The notes: generated by a model from the letters alone, not told the origin. Counted from the first letter of the stretch, positions 34,527 through 43,440 are shown. The stretch is 64,000 bases of DNA from Leucobacter aridicollis (GCF_013409595.1 NZ_JACCBD010000001.1:496001-560000), one strand, 5' to 3'. Translations and numbers: made by a program.

Positions 34527-35969
34527 TCACTCCTTGGAAGTTGTTCGGTTGCTAGGGGAATGTGAGGCGAGCGGTACTGCAATCGCTTCGCCGACGGACG
34601 TCAATCGCTCGAATTCTGCGACTGAAGCACGCACGTGTTGCACGGAATGCTCACTGAGCACTCTGGAGGCGTTGTCCTGAAACTTCGCCCCGAGCTCGTC
34701 AAAGCTGAGTGGATGCTCCGGCCCTCCGCGATTGACGAGCACCTTCTTCTCGAGGCGCTGCCCGTCGACGGTTAACACACGTAGTACCCCGGGGAATTGA
34801 TGAGGGAAGATGGCATCGCACTCGGCGTCGGCGACCACCGTAACCTTGTCCATGATCTTGCGTAGTTCCGGATCCGTCGCGCGTGCATCGGTGAAGTCGT
34901 CCAGGCCGAGGCCCAAACCACCGCCCCCGGTAAGGGCGGCAGCGATCACGAAGGGGGCGCTGAACTGTGCCATGTATCCAGTTTCGGGGCGCCGCTTGAC
35001 TGCGATAGGTTCCCCAATGGTGCGCGCGGGGGCCGCAGCCGCGCCGAGCTCGATGCTCTTGATGGCCTCGGGTCGGAGCCCCTCCGCGCGGAAAGCCAGG
35101 GCTGCGTCAATTGCTGCGTGAGTGAAATGGTTCGCCGGATACGGCTTGAAGAAGATACTCGGGACTGACCACACTTTTCCGAGATCCCGAGTGATCTCTT
35201 CCGGATCGAACTTTCCGTGCAACCAAGCTTCGTAGAAGCCGAATCTGCCCTCCAAGACAGTCGGTGGGCCAGTGAACCCGAGCGATACGAGTTGCGATGC
35301 CGACACTGCTGCGTGGGCTGCCCAGCCGCAGTGCATTCGTTTCACCGTCCCGCCGGTGCGGTTGGACTCGATCAGCCCTGAAGCCATGGATGCAGTGACT
35401 CCAAGCACGTCGGCGAGGCCAGTCTCGTCCAACCCGCTCAGCAGGCCGGCGGCGACCGCTGCGCCCATGGCGCCGGTGATTGAGGTGGCGTGTTGGCCGT
35501 GCTCAAAGAATGTAGAGTTGCCAGCTTCCTGGTCATAACCGGCCATTCCCAGCCGGACGCACACCTCAATTCCAACGGCGATCGCTGCAATCGTGGCCTC
35601 GCCGGATGCCCCAGTTGCCTCGGCGACTGCGAGCGTAGCGGGGACGATAGTTGCACTTGGATGCAGCACCGAAGGGAGATGGGTGTCGTCGTAGTCGAGG
35701 GAGTGGGCCAGCACGCCGTTGACGAATGCGGCGTTCTGGGCGGGGACCGCGTGGGAGAGCCCAATGGCGGTCGCCTGTGGGGTACCGCCTTGTCGCTCTA
35801 CCCATTGCATGGCTGCCTGGCTCGTTGACAGTTCTGTTGCGGCGAAACAGATGCCAAGAATATCGAGGATCCTACCTCTCACGCTTTCTACCACCGCCGA
35901 GGGAAGCGTATCGAAGTGAGTCTCGTATGCGAAGCGTGCCAGCTGCTGCGAAAGGGTCAGACTACTCAC
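34527..35969 (-). CDS. MmgE/PrpD family protein (first copy)
   Basis: This 480-residue member of the MmgE/PrpD family includes 2-methylcitrate dehydratase, cis-aconitate decarboxylase and iminodisuccinate epimerase. The family segment NGVLAHSLDYDDTHLPSVLHPSATIVPATLA is clear, as are GLIESNRTGGTVKRMHCGWAAH and FKPYPANHFTHAAIDAAL. The GTG start overlaps the upstream cyclase stop. It probably dehydrates, decarboxylates or epimerises a polycarboxylate; which of these cannot be told by eye. Confidence 0.88.
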   Translation of the reverse strand: MSSLTLSQQLARFAYETHFDTLPSAVVESVRGRILDILGICFAATELSTSQAAMQWVERQGGTPQATAIGLSHAVPAQNAAFVNGVLAHSLDYDDTHLPSVLHPSATIVPATLAVAEATGASGEATIAAIAVGIEVCVRLGMAGYDQEAGNSTFFEHGQHATSITGAMGAAVAAGLLSGLDETGLADVLGVTASMASGLIESNRTGGTVKRMHCGWAAHAAVSASQLVSLGFTGPPTVLEGRFGFYEAWLHGKFDPEEITRDLGKVWSVPSIFFKPYPANHFTHAAIDAALAFRAEGLRPEAIKSIELGAAAAPARTIGEPIAVKRRPETGYMAQFSAPFVIAAALTGGGGLGLGLDDFTDARATDPELRKIMDKVTVVADAECDAIFPHQFPGVLRVLTVDGQRLEKKVLVNRGGPEHPLSFDELGAKFQDNASRVLSEHSVQHVRASVAEFERLTSVGEAIAVPLASHSPSNRTTSKE

Positions 35970-36777
35970 CAGCGACCACCGCCAGCGGGCGCACTGGAGA
36001 GCCAGTTGCCCCGAAAATGTTCAAGGGTACGAGCACGAGGGTGAATTCCCACACCTGTTCGTGAGAGATCTCCTCGAGATTCATCGCTTCAATGATGTAG
36101 ATCCCGTGTTCGACAAGGAAGATGCGGTGAACGGGTAGCAAGCCATGGCCGGCACCGGGCTGGAGGCACTCGAACGCGATCGAATCGGCTCCTGCAGCGT
36201 GGATTTTCCGATCGGCAAGCCACTGGCCGACCTCCGGGCCGATACCCGGCACGCCGGATGGACCACCGACAAATGTAGCGCCCTCGTCAAATTTTGCACC
36301 CCAGCCGGAACGAATGAGCACGACGTCGCCTTCACGAACTTCGGTCCCCTGCTTCTCGAGTGTCGCCTCGAAGTCAGCGAGTGTGATCTCATAGCCACCG
36401 TCGAGCGTGGTTACGCCCAGATAAGCCGCGACATCGACGAGGATTCCCCGACGTAGCATTGGTTCGATCGTATGAACGCCATGCTCAACGTACTTCCCGC
36501 CCAGGCACGCGTCGCCCGCGTCGGCGCCGCCATACAACTCACCATCCTGACTGACGTGCGCGAGAGCATCGATATGGGTGCCCACATGGGTGCCAGTCGT
36601 GATCATGTCGTTTGCCGCGCTGCCGCCATCGGCACGCACCATGTCGCCATGGCGCCGCGGCAGCACATGCCAGAATTGAGGATGGTTCGGCGACTGCGGC
36701 ATCCCGACGCGCAGCTGTCGCGCTAAATCGTACGTTCGAACGTCCCCGTTCAGGGCCTGAACTAACCGGTCGGTCAC
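35962..36777 (-). CDS. Cyclase family metal-dependent hydrolase
   Basis: This 271-residue cyclase/kynurenine formamidase-like protein has the metal motif as THVGTHIDALAH near residues 62-73 and the closing GHGLLPVHRIFLVEHGIYIIE block. It belongs to the longer form of the family (about 270-300 residues) and so is a different subgroup from the 210-residue protein at 871-1503. The GTG overlaps the CoA-transferase stop by 4 bp and its own stop overlaps the PrpD start, so translation is coupled through the operon. A role as amide or lactam hydrolase is inferred. Confidence 0.86.
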   Translation of the reverse strand: MTDRLVQALNGDVRTYDLARQLRVGMPQSPNHPQFWHVLPRRHGDMVRADGGSAANDMITTGTHVGTHIDALAHVSQDGELYGGADAGDACLGGKYVEHGVHTIEPMLRRGILVDVAAYLGVTTLDGGYEITLADFEATLEKQGTEVREGDVVLIRSGWGAKFDEGATFVGGPSGVPGIGPEVGQWLADRKIHAAGADSIAFECLQPGAGHGLLPVHRIFLVEHGIYIIEAMNLEEISHEQVWEFTLVLVPLNIFGATGSPVRPLAVVAGE

Positions 36778-37973
36778 TTGATCGCACCACTTTCTCTAAG
36801 GTCTTGGATTTGGTCAGCCGTATAACCGGCTTCGAGGAGAACTGCGTCGGTATCTGCTCCGTGAGCGCGGCCCGTGAAACGAATCGACCCGGGTGACTTT
36901 GACATCCGCCACATGACGTTGTGCTGGAGGAGCGGTCCGAGGTCAGGATCGTTGACCTCCGTCAGCATTTCTGTTTGTCGAATATGAGGGTCATCCACGA
37001 TGTCAGCAGCGTCATATACGGGGGCGATGGCGGCGCCGGCTTCGGTGAAAGCCTCGACGACTTCGTCGAGAGTGCGGGCGGCGATCCAGTCACCGACGTA
37101 CCCATCCAGGAGCTCAACGTGTTCGACTCTGCCTGCGCCGGTCGCAAACCAGGGTTCGGTGATGACCTCTGGGTGCCCGACGAGTGTGAGAACACGTTCT
37201 GCAATTGATTGCGCGCTTGTTGAAATTGCGAGCCACTTACCGTCTCCAGTGAGGTAGGTGTTCCTGGGGGCGTTGTTCACGGATCGATTGCCGTTGCGCT
37301 CGCCGATGATGCCGAGCTGCTGGTAAACCGTCGGTGAAGGGCCAACAGCGGTGAGGATAGGTTCGAGAATGCTCATGTCAACAACCTGCCCTTCGCCTGT
37401 GGCATCGCGATGACGAAGTGCCATGACAGTGGCCGACGAGGCAGCGATACCGCAAATACTGTCAGCAAGTCCAAAGGCAGGCAGGCTCGGCGCGGCATCG
37501 GCGGGACCGGTTAGGTGGGCGAAGCCGCTCATCGACTCAGCCAGGGTGCCGAAGCCCGCGCGCGCGGCGTATGGGCCGGTTTGGCCAAATCCGGTAATCC
37601 GGACGATGACGAGGCCTGGATTGAGCGCGTGTAGTTCCGCCGGGGAAAGCCCCCATCGTTCAAGCGTTCCTGGTCTGAAATTCTCAACCAACACATCGGC
37701 GTCCCGCACGAGGCGTTTAAGGGCCTCGGCTCCGCTCGGCACGCTCAAACTAAGTGCAACGCCACGTTTGTTACGAGAGACTTCTTTCCACCAGATGGGA
37801 TGACCGTTCTTTTGGTGGCCATGCCCACGTAGCCCGTCAGGCTTCGTAGGATGCTCGATCTTGATGACCTCTGCGCCAAAGTCGCCGAGAATCTGGCAGC
37901 ACAGGGGACCTGCGATGATCGTCGACGCGTCTATGACCTTGATTCCCGAAAGCGGGGCCTGATCTGTGCCCAA
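36774..37973 (-). CDS. Class III CoA-transferase (CaiB/BaiF family)
   Basis: This 399-residue CoA-transferase moves CoA between carboxylic acids. The family opening GIKVIDASTIIAGPLCCQILGDFGAEVIKIEHP, the catalytic-loop region ENFRPGTLERWGL and the TGFGQTGPYA block are present. A TTG at 37973 is the likely start: the sequence AAAGGAGG stands 5 bases upstream. A longer reading from another TTG at 38030 would put this strong ribosome site inside the gene. It is the first gene of a four-gene operon and probably activates the substrate acid. Three candidate operators or operator-like repeats lie upstream. Confidence 0.88.
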   Translation of the reverse strand: MGTDQAPLSGIKVIDASTIIAGPLCCQILGDFGAEVIKIEHPTKPDGLRGHGHQKNGHPIWWKEVSRNKRGVALSLSVPSGAEALKRLVRDADVLVENFRPGTLERWGLSPAELHALNPGLVIVRITGFGQTGPYAARAGFGTLAESMSGFAHLTGPADAAPSLPAFGLADSICGIAASSATVMALRHRDATGEGQVVDMSILEPILTAVGPSPTVYQQLGIIGERNGNRSVNNAPRNTYLTGDGKWLAISTSAQSIAERVLTLVGHPEVITEPWFATGAGRVEHVELLDGYVGDWIAARTLDEVVEAFTEAGAAIAPVYDAADIVDDPHIRQTEMLTEVNDPDLGPLLQHNVMWRMSKSPGSIRFTGRAHGADTDAVLLEAGYTADQIQDLRESGAIK

Positions 37974-38045
37974 TGGTGCCTCCTTTGGCAGCGGGTGAGC
38001 GTCACGGGCGGGAGCCGCAACGGACGCCAATGAGTCTACAGAAAA

Positions 38046-38062
38046 GTTTCGTTCAAAGAAAC
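38046..38062. promoter_or_regulatory. Island inverted repeat, site 1 (upstream of CoA-transferase operon)
   Basis: GTTTC-N7-GAAAC lies 73 bp upstream of the TTG start. It has the same 5-7-5 architecture as four other sites in the island and may be an IclR operator; it differs at one base per arm. Confidence 0.4.
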
Positions 38063-38176
38063 ATGCGGTTCAGAATTTACGATCTAAGCGTGGCGGTTAA
38101 TTCAAAATCTATCTCAGAATATCGTTTTGATCTGGTTTTATTGTTTGAACAACGAGAGTTTTGTTCCTGGAAGACT

Positions 38177-38193
38177 GTTCCTACTTGCGGAAC
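38177..38193. promoter_or_regulatory. Island inverted repeat, site 2
   Basis: GTTCC-N7-GGAAC, perfect arms, overlaps the 3' end of the lyase gene and lies about 200 bp upstream of the CoA-transferase operon. Same architecture as the other island sites. Confidence 0.45.
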
Positions 38194-39050
38194 GTCAGCG
38201 AGTCGTTAATCGCAACTATGCGTTTGGCTCCCTCAACCATTGCGGCATCGAGGAATGATCCATCAGGCAGCACCACCGTGCCGGAACTGTCTGCAGCTGC
38301 CTCGCCAACGCGGGTCAGAGTCTCCCGCGCCCGAACGACTTCCTCGGTTGAAGGCGCAAACGACTCTCGGATTGGGGCAAGCTGCGAAGGGTGTATCGCT
38401 GCGCGGCCCAGGAAGCCCAGCATTCGACCCTTGGTGCAGCTTGCGCGAAGGCCCTCGCTGTCTCTCACGTTGGTAAAGACGCTCATGAGTGGGGGGACGA
38501 TCCCTGCGGCAGCCGCGGCGTTGACGATTCGTGATCGGGCCCAGGCGAGGCCAAAGTTCGCCTCGAGACCCGGGGGAAGTCCGAGTGCAGAGCAAAGGTC
38601 CGCTTCCCCTAGGCCGATTGAGGACACTCCGGCCTGCGCAATCGCAAAAGCGTTCTCGACGCCGAGCGGTGACTCGATAAGGGCGTGCCAGTGTCTCCCC
38701 GGGAGGAGCTCCTGAGCCCGCTCTACGTCCTCGGCGGCGTGAACCTTCGGCATACGGATTTCTACGTGTGGTGGAAGGTGCGCAACTGCGGCGAGATCGG
38801 CATCGTGCCAGATTGAACCTCGCGGGTTCACCCTTACCTGCACTTTTTGTTCCCCCATGGCAAGGTCGGACAGAGCACTGTGCATCCCCAGTCGTGCCCG
38901 GTGCTTATTGTCGGCGCTTACGGCGTCTTCCAAGTCAACGATGACGATATCGGCACCGGACCCGAGTGCTTTCCGCACACGATCTGTGCGGTCTCCAGGA
39001 ACGTAGAGCGCAGTGAGTGCGACACTGGCAGGTGAGCGATGCATTTCCAT
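38181..39050 (-). CDS. HpcH/HpaI aldolase/citrate lyase family protein (CitE-like)
   Basis: This 289-residue CitE-like lyase starts with the typical ALYVPGDRTDRVRKALGSGADIVIVDLEDAVS and carries the metal-binding Glu region IESPLGVENAF, the SIGLGEADL loop and the GFLGRAAIHPSQ block. CitE-like enzymes cleave or form beta-hydroxyacyl-CoA esters such as malyl-CoA or citramalyl-CoA. With the neighbouring CoA-transferase this gives an activation-plus-cleavage pair, as in itaconate degradation. It lies 29 bp after iclR on the same strand, so the two are probably cotranscribed. Product identity is inferred. Confidence 0.87.
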   Translation of the reverse strand: MEMHRSPASVALTALYVPGDRTDRVRKALGSGADIVIVDLEDAVSADNKHRARLGMHSALSDLAMGEQKVQVRVNPRGSIWHDADLAAVAHLPPHVEIRMPKVHAAEDVERAQELLPGRHWHALIESPLGVENAFAIAQAGVSSIGLGEADLCSALGLPPGLEANFGLAWARSRIVNAAAAAGIVPPLMSVFTNVRDSEGLRASCTKGRMLGFLGRAAIHPSQLAPIRESFAPSTEEVVRARETLTRVGEAAADSSGTVVLPDGSFLDAAMVEGAKRIVAINDSLTFRK

Positions 39051-39079
39051 AGTTTGTTCGACTCCTGTGCAAGTGATGG

Positions 39080-39895
39080 TTACGGGTTGAGTGGGGCCTT
39101 GAGCCCTGCAGTGAGTTGATCGGCTGCGGCCATGGCCTGGTTCGCTAGCGACACCTCCCTTTCGGGAGTAAGGCGTGACGTGAGCGCGGCCACGCTGATC
39201 GCGCCAATCACTTCGTTGAATCGGTTGCGCACGGGAGCAGCGAAACTCGTTGAGTCCCGAACCCGCTCGCCGGTGGTGCGCGCGAAACCCTCTTGGCGTA
39301 CACGTTCGAGTCGGGCTCTGAGCATCTCCGGTGCAGTAATGGTGCTTTCGCTGAGTGCGGGAACTGGAGCGCGCAGCGAAGCCTCGATCTCGTCGTCAGG
39401 GAGGAACGCGAGGATTGCGGCGCCTGAGGCTCCAACCGTCAGGGGATGCGTTGCTCCGACCTCTACGGAAATGCGCACAAGCTGTCGGCTCTCGACTTGC
39501 CCAATGTAGACCCGGCGGTGGCCGATGCGGGACGACAGCGTCGTGGTTTCGCCTGCTATTTCTGCTAGGTCTGTGATGATCTCCATTCCTAGCCGGCGAA
39601 ACCGAGTCGTCTGGTTCGCAGAGTCAACGAGCGAAAAGGCAGCGAAGCCAACCTGATACTTGCGGGTTTCGGGATTCTGCCAGAGGAATCCCGTCGAGCA
39701 TAGTGTCTGCACGATTCTGTGAACCACGGCTTTGCTGAGGCCCGTTGTTTGAGCAATGTGTGTAATCCCAATCGGCTCCTTGGAGCCTGCGAAAGCTAGG
39801 AGTACCTCTGCTACTCGGGCGGTCGTGGAGTCAGCTGGGGTTTGGGGGCGGATCGGCGTCTCGCTCATCGGATCACTTTCTGTCTCTGTGTGCAT
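39080..39895 (-). CDS. IclR family transcriptional regulator
   Basis: This 271-residue regulator has an N-terminal winged helix (ARVAEVLLAFAG to HIAQTTGLSKAVVHRIVQTL, about residues 26-66) and the IclR effector domain, with the late motif GFARTTGERVRDSTSFAAPVRN. It is divergent from the second PrpD gene and sits in the centre of the island, so it is the obvious pathway regulator. IclR proteins bind short imperfect palindromes; the GTTCC-N7-GGAAC sites are the candidates. The ATG at 39895 lacks a good ribosome site, and an ATG at 39868 is an alternative. Confidence 0.9.
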   Translation of the reverse strand: MHTETESDPMSETPIRPQTPADSTTARVAEVLLAFAGSKEPIGITHIAQTTGLSKAVVHRIVQTLCSTGFLWQNPETRKYQVGFAAFSLVDSANQTTRFRRLGMEIITDLAEIAGETTTLSSRIGHRRVYIGQVESRQLVRISVEVGATHPLTVGASGAAILAFLPDDEIEASLRAPVPALSESTITAPEMLRARLERVRQEGFARTTGERVRDSTSFAAPVRNRFNEVIGAISVAALTSRLTPEREVSLANQAMAAADQLTAGLKAPLNP

Positions 39896-39939
39896 GGGAG
39901 CTCACCGAAAAGAGTGTCGGTGTGCGTAAAGCGTATGTA

Positions 39940-39945
39940 TATACT
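39940..39945 (+). promoter_or_regulatory. -10 element upstream of second PrpD gene
   Basis: TATACT lies within an AT-rich stretch 52 bp upstream of the ATG at 39998. A clear -35 was not seen. Confidence 0.4.
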
Positions 39946-39977
39946 CGCAGGAGTCGGGCTCGATGCCGAGTCTGAAT

Positions 39978-39994
39978 GTTCCATTTAGAGGAAT
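39978..39994. promoter_or_regulatory. Island inverted repeat, site 3 (iclR-PrpD intergenic)
   Basis: GTTCC-N7-GGAAT lies just before the PrpD start and downstream of TATACT. It overlaps the ribosome site AGAGGA, so part of the match may be coincidental. Confidence 0.35.
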
Positions 39995-39997
39995 TCT

Positions 39998-41332
39998 ATG
40001 CGTGAAGATGTATTGAGGGAACTCTCCGCTTTCGCGGCGGGAGTGGATATCGCAGATGTGCCCGTGTCGGTGCGGGAAGCGCTTGGAAAGACCCTGTTCG
40101 ACTCCATCGGAGTCGCCGTGGCTGGGGCTGGTACGCCGGAGCTGGTTTGCCTGCGGGGAGCCTGGCCCCGCACGCCGGGACCCTGCACGCTCTGGGGCGG
40201 AGAAGGAGACGTTAACCTCGAAGCGGCCGTGATGCTCAACGGGGTCGCGCTGTGCTCGCTTGAGCTCGACGAGGGAAACAAATTCGCTCGAGGCCATCCC
40301 GGGGCTCACGTTATTCCGGCGGCTATCGCGGAGGCCGAGCGCCTGAATGTTTCCGGGGCCGAAATGCTCTCGGCGGTGCTGGCTGGCTATGAAATCGCAG
40401 CGAGGGTAGCGCGCGCATTCTCCCCAGTGGAGGGGCTGCATCCGCACGGCAACTGGGGAGCGATCGGTGCGGCAGTGGCAGTAGGGCGATTGAATGGCTT
40501 TTCAGAAGCTGAGCTTGCGGAAAGTATGGATGCCGCCGCTGGCCTGGTGCTGGCTTCGCCGTTTGCGAGTGCGATAGCTGGATCATTCGTGAGGAACACG
40601 TGGGTGGGGACCGCTGGGCTCAACGGGGTTACGGCGGTGCGTCTCGTCCAGGCTGGTCTCGGCAGTGTTGACGAGACCGGGCAAGTAACGCTCGGCCAGA
40701 TTCTCGGGAGAATAGACACGGCAGAGCTCACCGCAGAGTTAGGCACGCGCTGGGAAGTTTCGGGCGGTTACTACAAGCGCCACGCCTCGTGCAACTACAC
40801 CCACCCACCGGCCGACGCCGCACTGCTGCTGCGGAAGACGTTCAGCCCGCAACTCGACGATATCGAAGCGATTGAGGTGGCGACTCACCGATTAGCGGCG
40901 CCGCTGGCATCGGTCGAGCCGACAAATCGGCTAGCGGCCATGTTCTCAATCCCGCACGTCGTGGCTGTAGCGCTACACCGCGGCATGTGCCTGCCAGAGA
41001 GCTTTGCTCCGGGGGCGCTCAATGCGCCCGAGATTGCCCAGCTGCGTGGCCTCGTCAATGTGGTCACTGACCCCGTGATCGACTCTCGGCTGCCGGCGGA
41101 ACGGGGGGCAAGAGTCACTGTGTCTATGCGAAACGGAACTCACCATGAAATCAGTGTTCCGAACGCAATTGGAGACGCAGATCACTTCCCGCTGACAATG
41201 ACGAATCTCCTGGAGAAGTTGCAGTCTCTTCTCGGGGATGAGCGTGCGGCGGCTCTACAAGCGCACGTCGCTCGCCTCTGGCAAGGGGAGAGCGTGCGAG
41301 AGGTGATGGCCGCTGTCCGGAAGGTCGCCTAG
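39998..41332 (+). CDS. MmgE/PrpD family protein (second copy)
   Basis: This 444-residue MmgE/PrpD protein has the conserved LNGVALCSLELDEGNKFARGHPGAHVIPAAIAEAE segment, where the typical D-Y-D-D of the first copy is replaced by LDEGNK. It also has HPHGNWGAIGAAVAVGRLNG and YKRHASCNYTHPPADAAL. It is clearly diverged from the copy at 34527-35969 and so probably catalyses a different step. AGAGGA precedes the ATG. The racemase-like gene follows 52 bp downstream. Confidence 0.87.
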   Translation: MREDVLRELSAFAAGVDIADVPVSVREALGKTLFDSIGVAVAGAGTPELVCLRGAWPRTPGPCTLWGGEGDVNLEAAVMLNGVALCSLELDEGNKFARGHPGAHVIPAAIAEAERLNVSGAEMLSAVLAGYEIAARVARAFSPVEGLHPHGNWGAIGAAVAVGRLNGFSEAELAESMDAAAGLVLASPFASAIAGSFVRNTWVGTAGLNGVTAVRLVQAGLGSVDETGQVTLGQILGRIDTAELTAELGTRWEVSGGYYKRHASCNYTHPPADAALLLRKTFSPQLDDIEAIEVATHRLAAPLASVEPTNRLAAMFSIPHVVAVALHRGMCLPESFAPGALNAPEIAQLRGLVNVVTDPVIDSRLPAERGARVTVSMRNGTHHEISVPNAIGDADHFPLTMTNLLEKLQSLLGDERAAALQAHVARLWQGESVREVMAAVRKVA

Positions 41333-41384
41333 TAACCAGGGAGCGTGGCATCGCGCCCGACAACATAGTGGACAGGAATGAGAA

Positions 41385-42050
41385 ATGAGAATACGAGCAA
41401 TAACGCCAATCCGGGTAGACGAGTCGGAACTCACGCGAAGGCAGAAACGTTACGACAGGCTCGCACCGGAGGGGTGGCAGTTTGATGTTGAGAACCTCCC
41501 GCCAGGAGCGCCTGATCAGCTCGGCACGATCGCTGATCTACGCCGGTCCGAGGAAGCCGGTGTACATGTGGCACTGAACTCGCAGCGGAGCGCAACCGCG
41601 GCGGTAATGCCTGACTGTGTGCTCGACCCCGGAGTGCTCGCATTGTCCGAGGACGTTCCCCAGGCTGTGCTTGGAATCACCCGGCTGAGTGCTGGATTTC
41701 TCGCGGCACTGGGTGTGAAGTTCGGTGTCATTACACGGAATCGAGTCATTGCAGACGAATATGAAGCCACTGTTCGCCGCTACGGGATAGCCCACCTTTT
41801 CAGCGGAGCCTATGTGATGGATCTCAGCGTTGAGGACATCTCGAACACGGTGCTCTGGAACGCACGCGTCTCTGCAATTGTGGCCACGGCCTCAGCCGAC
41901 GGTGTGGAGGTGTTGATTAATGGCTGCTCGGCCGTTGAAGTGACGGCAGCCCCAGGAGGGGTCCCCGTCGTGGACCCGACGGCTCTGGCCCTCAAGGTTG
42001 CTGAGCTAGGCGTCCAGGAGGGGTTGCTCGGGAATGTTGCGAGAAAGTGA
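41385..42050 (+). CDS. Asp/Glu/hydantoin racemase family protein
   Basis: This 221-residue protein resembles the Asp/Glu/hydantoin racemase and maleate isomerase superfamily. Two cysteines stand where the catalytic pair is expected: C78 in MPDCVLDPG and C181 in LINGCSAVE. It could racemise a hydantoin or amino acid or isomerise maleate. Pairing with a hydantoinase-type gene in the same island favours a hydantoin-like substrate, while the PrpD and CitE-like genes fit maleate chemistry. Cotranscription with the PrpD gene is likely. Confidence 0.75.
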   Translation: MRIRAITPIRVDESELTRRQKRYDRLAPEGWQFDVENLPPGAPDQLGTIADLRRSEEAGVHVALNSQRSATAAVMPDCVLDPGVLALSEDVPQAVLGITRLSAGFLAALGVKFGVITRNRVIADEYEATVRRYGIAHLFSGAYVMDLSVEDISNTVLWNARVSAIVATASADGVEVLINGCSAVEVTAAPGGVPVVDPTALALKVAELGVQEGLLGNVARK

Positions 42051-42106
42051 TTTCGCTCTACGGAACACGGGATTTCGGGCAAATATTGGGAAAATCTTTT
42101 GTTTTC

Positions 42107-42138
42107 TTGACATCACCGGGGTGCCTCCCGTGTATGCT
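42107..42138 (+). promoter_or_regulatory. Candidate promoter of the liv operon
   Basis: TTGACA at 42107 and TATGCT at 42133 are separated by 20 bp, longer than ideal. They precede the inverted repeat at 42160-42176 and the first transporter gene. Confidence 0.4.
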
Positions 42139-42159
42139 GGGTGTCAGAAGTAACCTCAG

Positions 42160-42176
42160 ATTCCGTTAATCGGAAC
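42160..42176. promoter_or_regulatory. Island inverted repeat, site 4 (upstream of livK)
   Basis: ATTCC-N7-GGAAC (centre GTTAATC) lies about 22 bp downstream of the candidate -10, where a repressor would block transcription. It closely resembles site 5. Confidence 0.5.
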
Positions 42177-42201
42177 TATGTCGATGGTGATGGAGGATGG
42201 C

Positions 42202-43440
42202 ATGAAAGCAAAGAAGCTCACGCTTGTCGCAACGTTTGCAGTGGCCGCACTTGCGCTTACTGCGTGCCAAGGCGCCGCCGCTAGCGGTGGTTCTGGCGGC
42301 GATGGGGCCGTCGAAGAAATTGTAATTGGCGCGCTCCACCCGCTGAGCGGCGCCAACGCAGCCGATGGTCAGCAGATGAGTCACGCGGCCAAGATGGCGG
42401 TCGATGAGATCAACGAGGCTGGTGGAATCGAGTCGCTCAACGGGGCCAAGCTTGTGCTCGAAGCAGTCGATACCAAGGGCGAGCCAGAGACTGGCCAAAG
42501 CGAGGCCACGCGCCTGATCCAGGAGGGGGCTTCGGCACTCGTTGGATCGTTTCAAAGCGGAACGAGCGCCAATATCGCTGCCGTCTCAGAACGCAATGAG
42601 GTGCCGTTCGTGATGGACGTTTCGGCACTTGACTCGATTCTCGAGCAGGGCTATACATATTCGTTCCGAGTGCAGCCATCCGGTGGCATGATGGGCGAGC
42701 GGTCAGCCGTGTATCTCAAAGACATGGCAGATGAGGCAGGCACCGAGATTCAAAGAATCGGATTCCTCTATGAACAGGGCAACTATGGTGCTTCTGTATA
42801 CAAAGCATTTGAGGCAAAAGCCTCTGAGCTTGGAATGACGGTATCCACCGCGATCAGCTACGACCCGGCCGCCAGTGACCTTTCGACTCAGGTGCAGCAG
42901 GCGCTCGCGGGGGGTGTGGATCTGCTCGCCGTGACGGGATACTACCGCGATGGGCTGCTGATCTCGCAGGCAGTCAACGCGATGGCGCCAGACGTAAAAG
43001 CCGTGTTTGGTGTGGCCAATGGAGGCTACGACCAAACCCAGTTTGTCGTGGACGCGCCAAACGGTGGCGAAGGCTACTTGAATGCCAACTATCGAATTGA
43101 TGTCACGAACGATCGCAGCAAGGCTGTAGCCGCAGCGTTTGAAGAATCGTTTGGTGAGCCGATGCGTACGAGCGCCGCCCTAACGTATGACGCTGTGAAC
43201 GTGATCGCTGCCGCGTTGGAAGAGGGCGGGAGCGCGGTTCCCTCTGATATCCGTGACGCCATCGCAGAACTGAGCTATGAGCCGATCGTCGTCAACGACG
43301 GCCCGGTGGAGTTTGACAGTGCCGGGCAGAACAAGAACGCCACAGTCTCTGTGCTGCAGGTGCAAGGCGGCAAGACGCTGACTGTGTTCCCCAACGAACT
43401 CGCTGAGGCCTCGTATGTCTTTCCGGCTCCGGTGAAGTAG
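42202..43440 (+). CDS. livK: Branched-chain-amino-acid-type ABC transporter substrate-binding lipoprotein
   Basis: This 412-residue periplasmic-binding-type lipoprotein of the LivJ/LivK family (Peripla_BP_6) has a signal peptide ending in the lipobox LTAC, a Gly/Ser linker, then IVIGALHPLSGANAADGQQMSHAAKMAVDEIN, the family start. The ATG at 42202 is chosen because GGAGG lies 5 bases upstream; an ATG 24 bp earlier lacks a site. It captures the substrate for the LivHMGF importer. Members bind amino acids, amides, urea or aromatic acids, so the family does not fix the ligand. Confidence 0.9.
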   Translation: MKAKKLTLVATFAVAALALTACQGAAASGGSGGDGAVEEIVIGALHPLSGANAADGQQMSHAAKMAVDEINEAGGIESLNGAKLVLEAVDTKGEPETGQSEATRLIQEGASALVGSFQSGTSANIAAVSERNEVPFVMDVSALDSILEQGYTYSFRVQPSGGMMGERSAVYLKDMADEAGTEIQRIGFLYEQGNYGASVYKAFEAKASELGMTVSTAISYDPAASDLSTQVQQALAGGVDLLAVTGYYRDGLLISQAVNAMAPDVKAVFGVANGGYDQTQFVVDAPNGGEGYLNANYRIDVTNDRSKAVAAAFEESFGEPMRTSAALTYDAVNVIAAALEEGGSAVPSDIRDAIAELSYEPIVVNDGPVEFDSAGQNKNATVSVLQVQGGKTLTVFPNELAEASYVFPAPVK

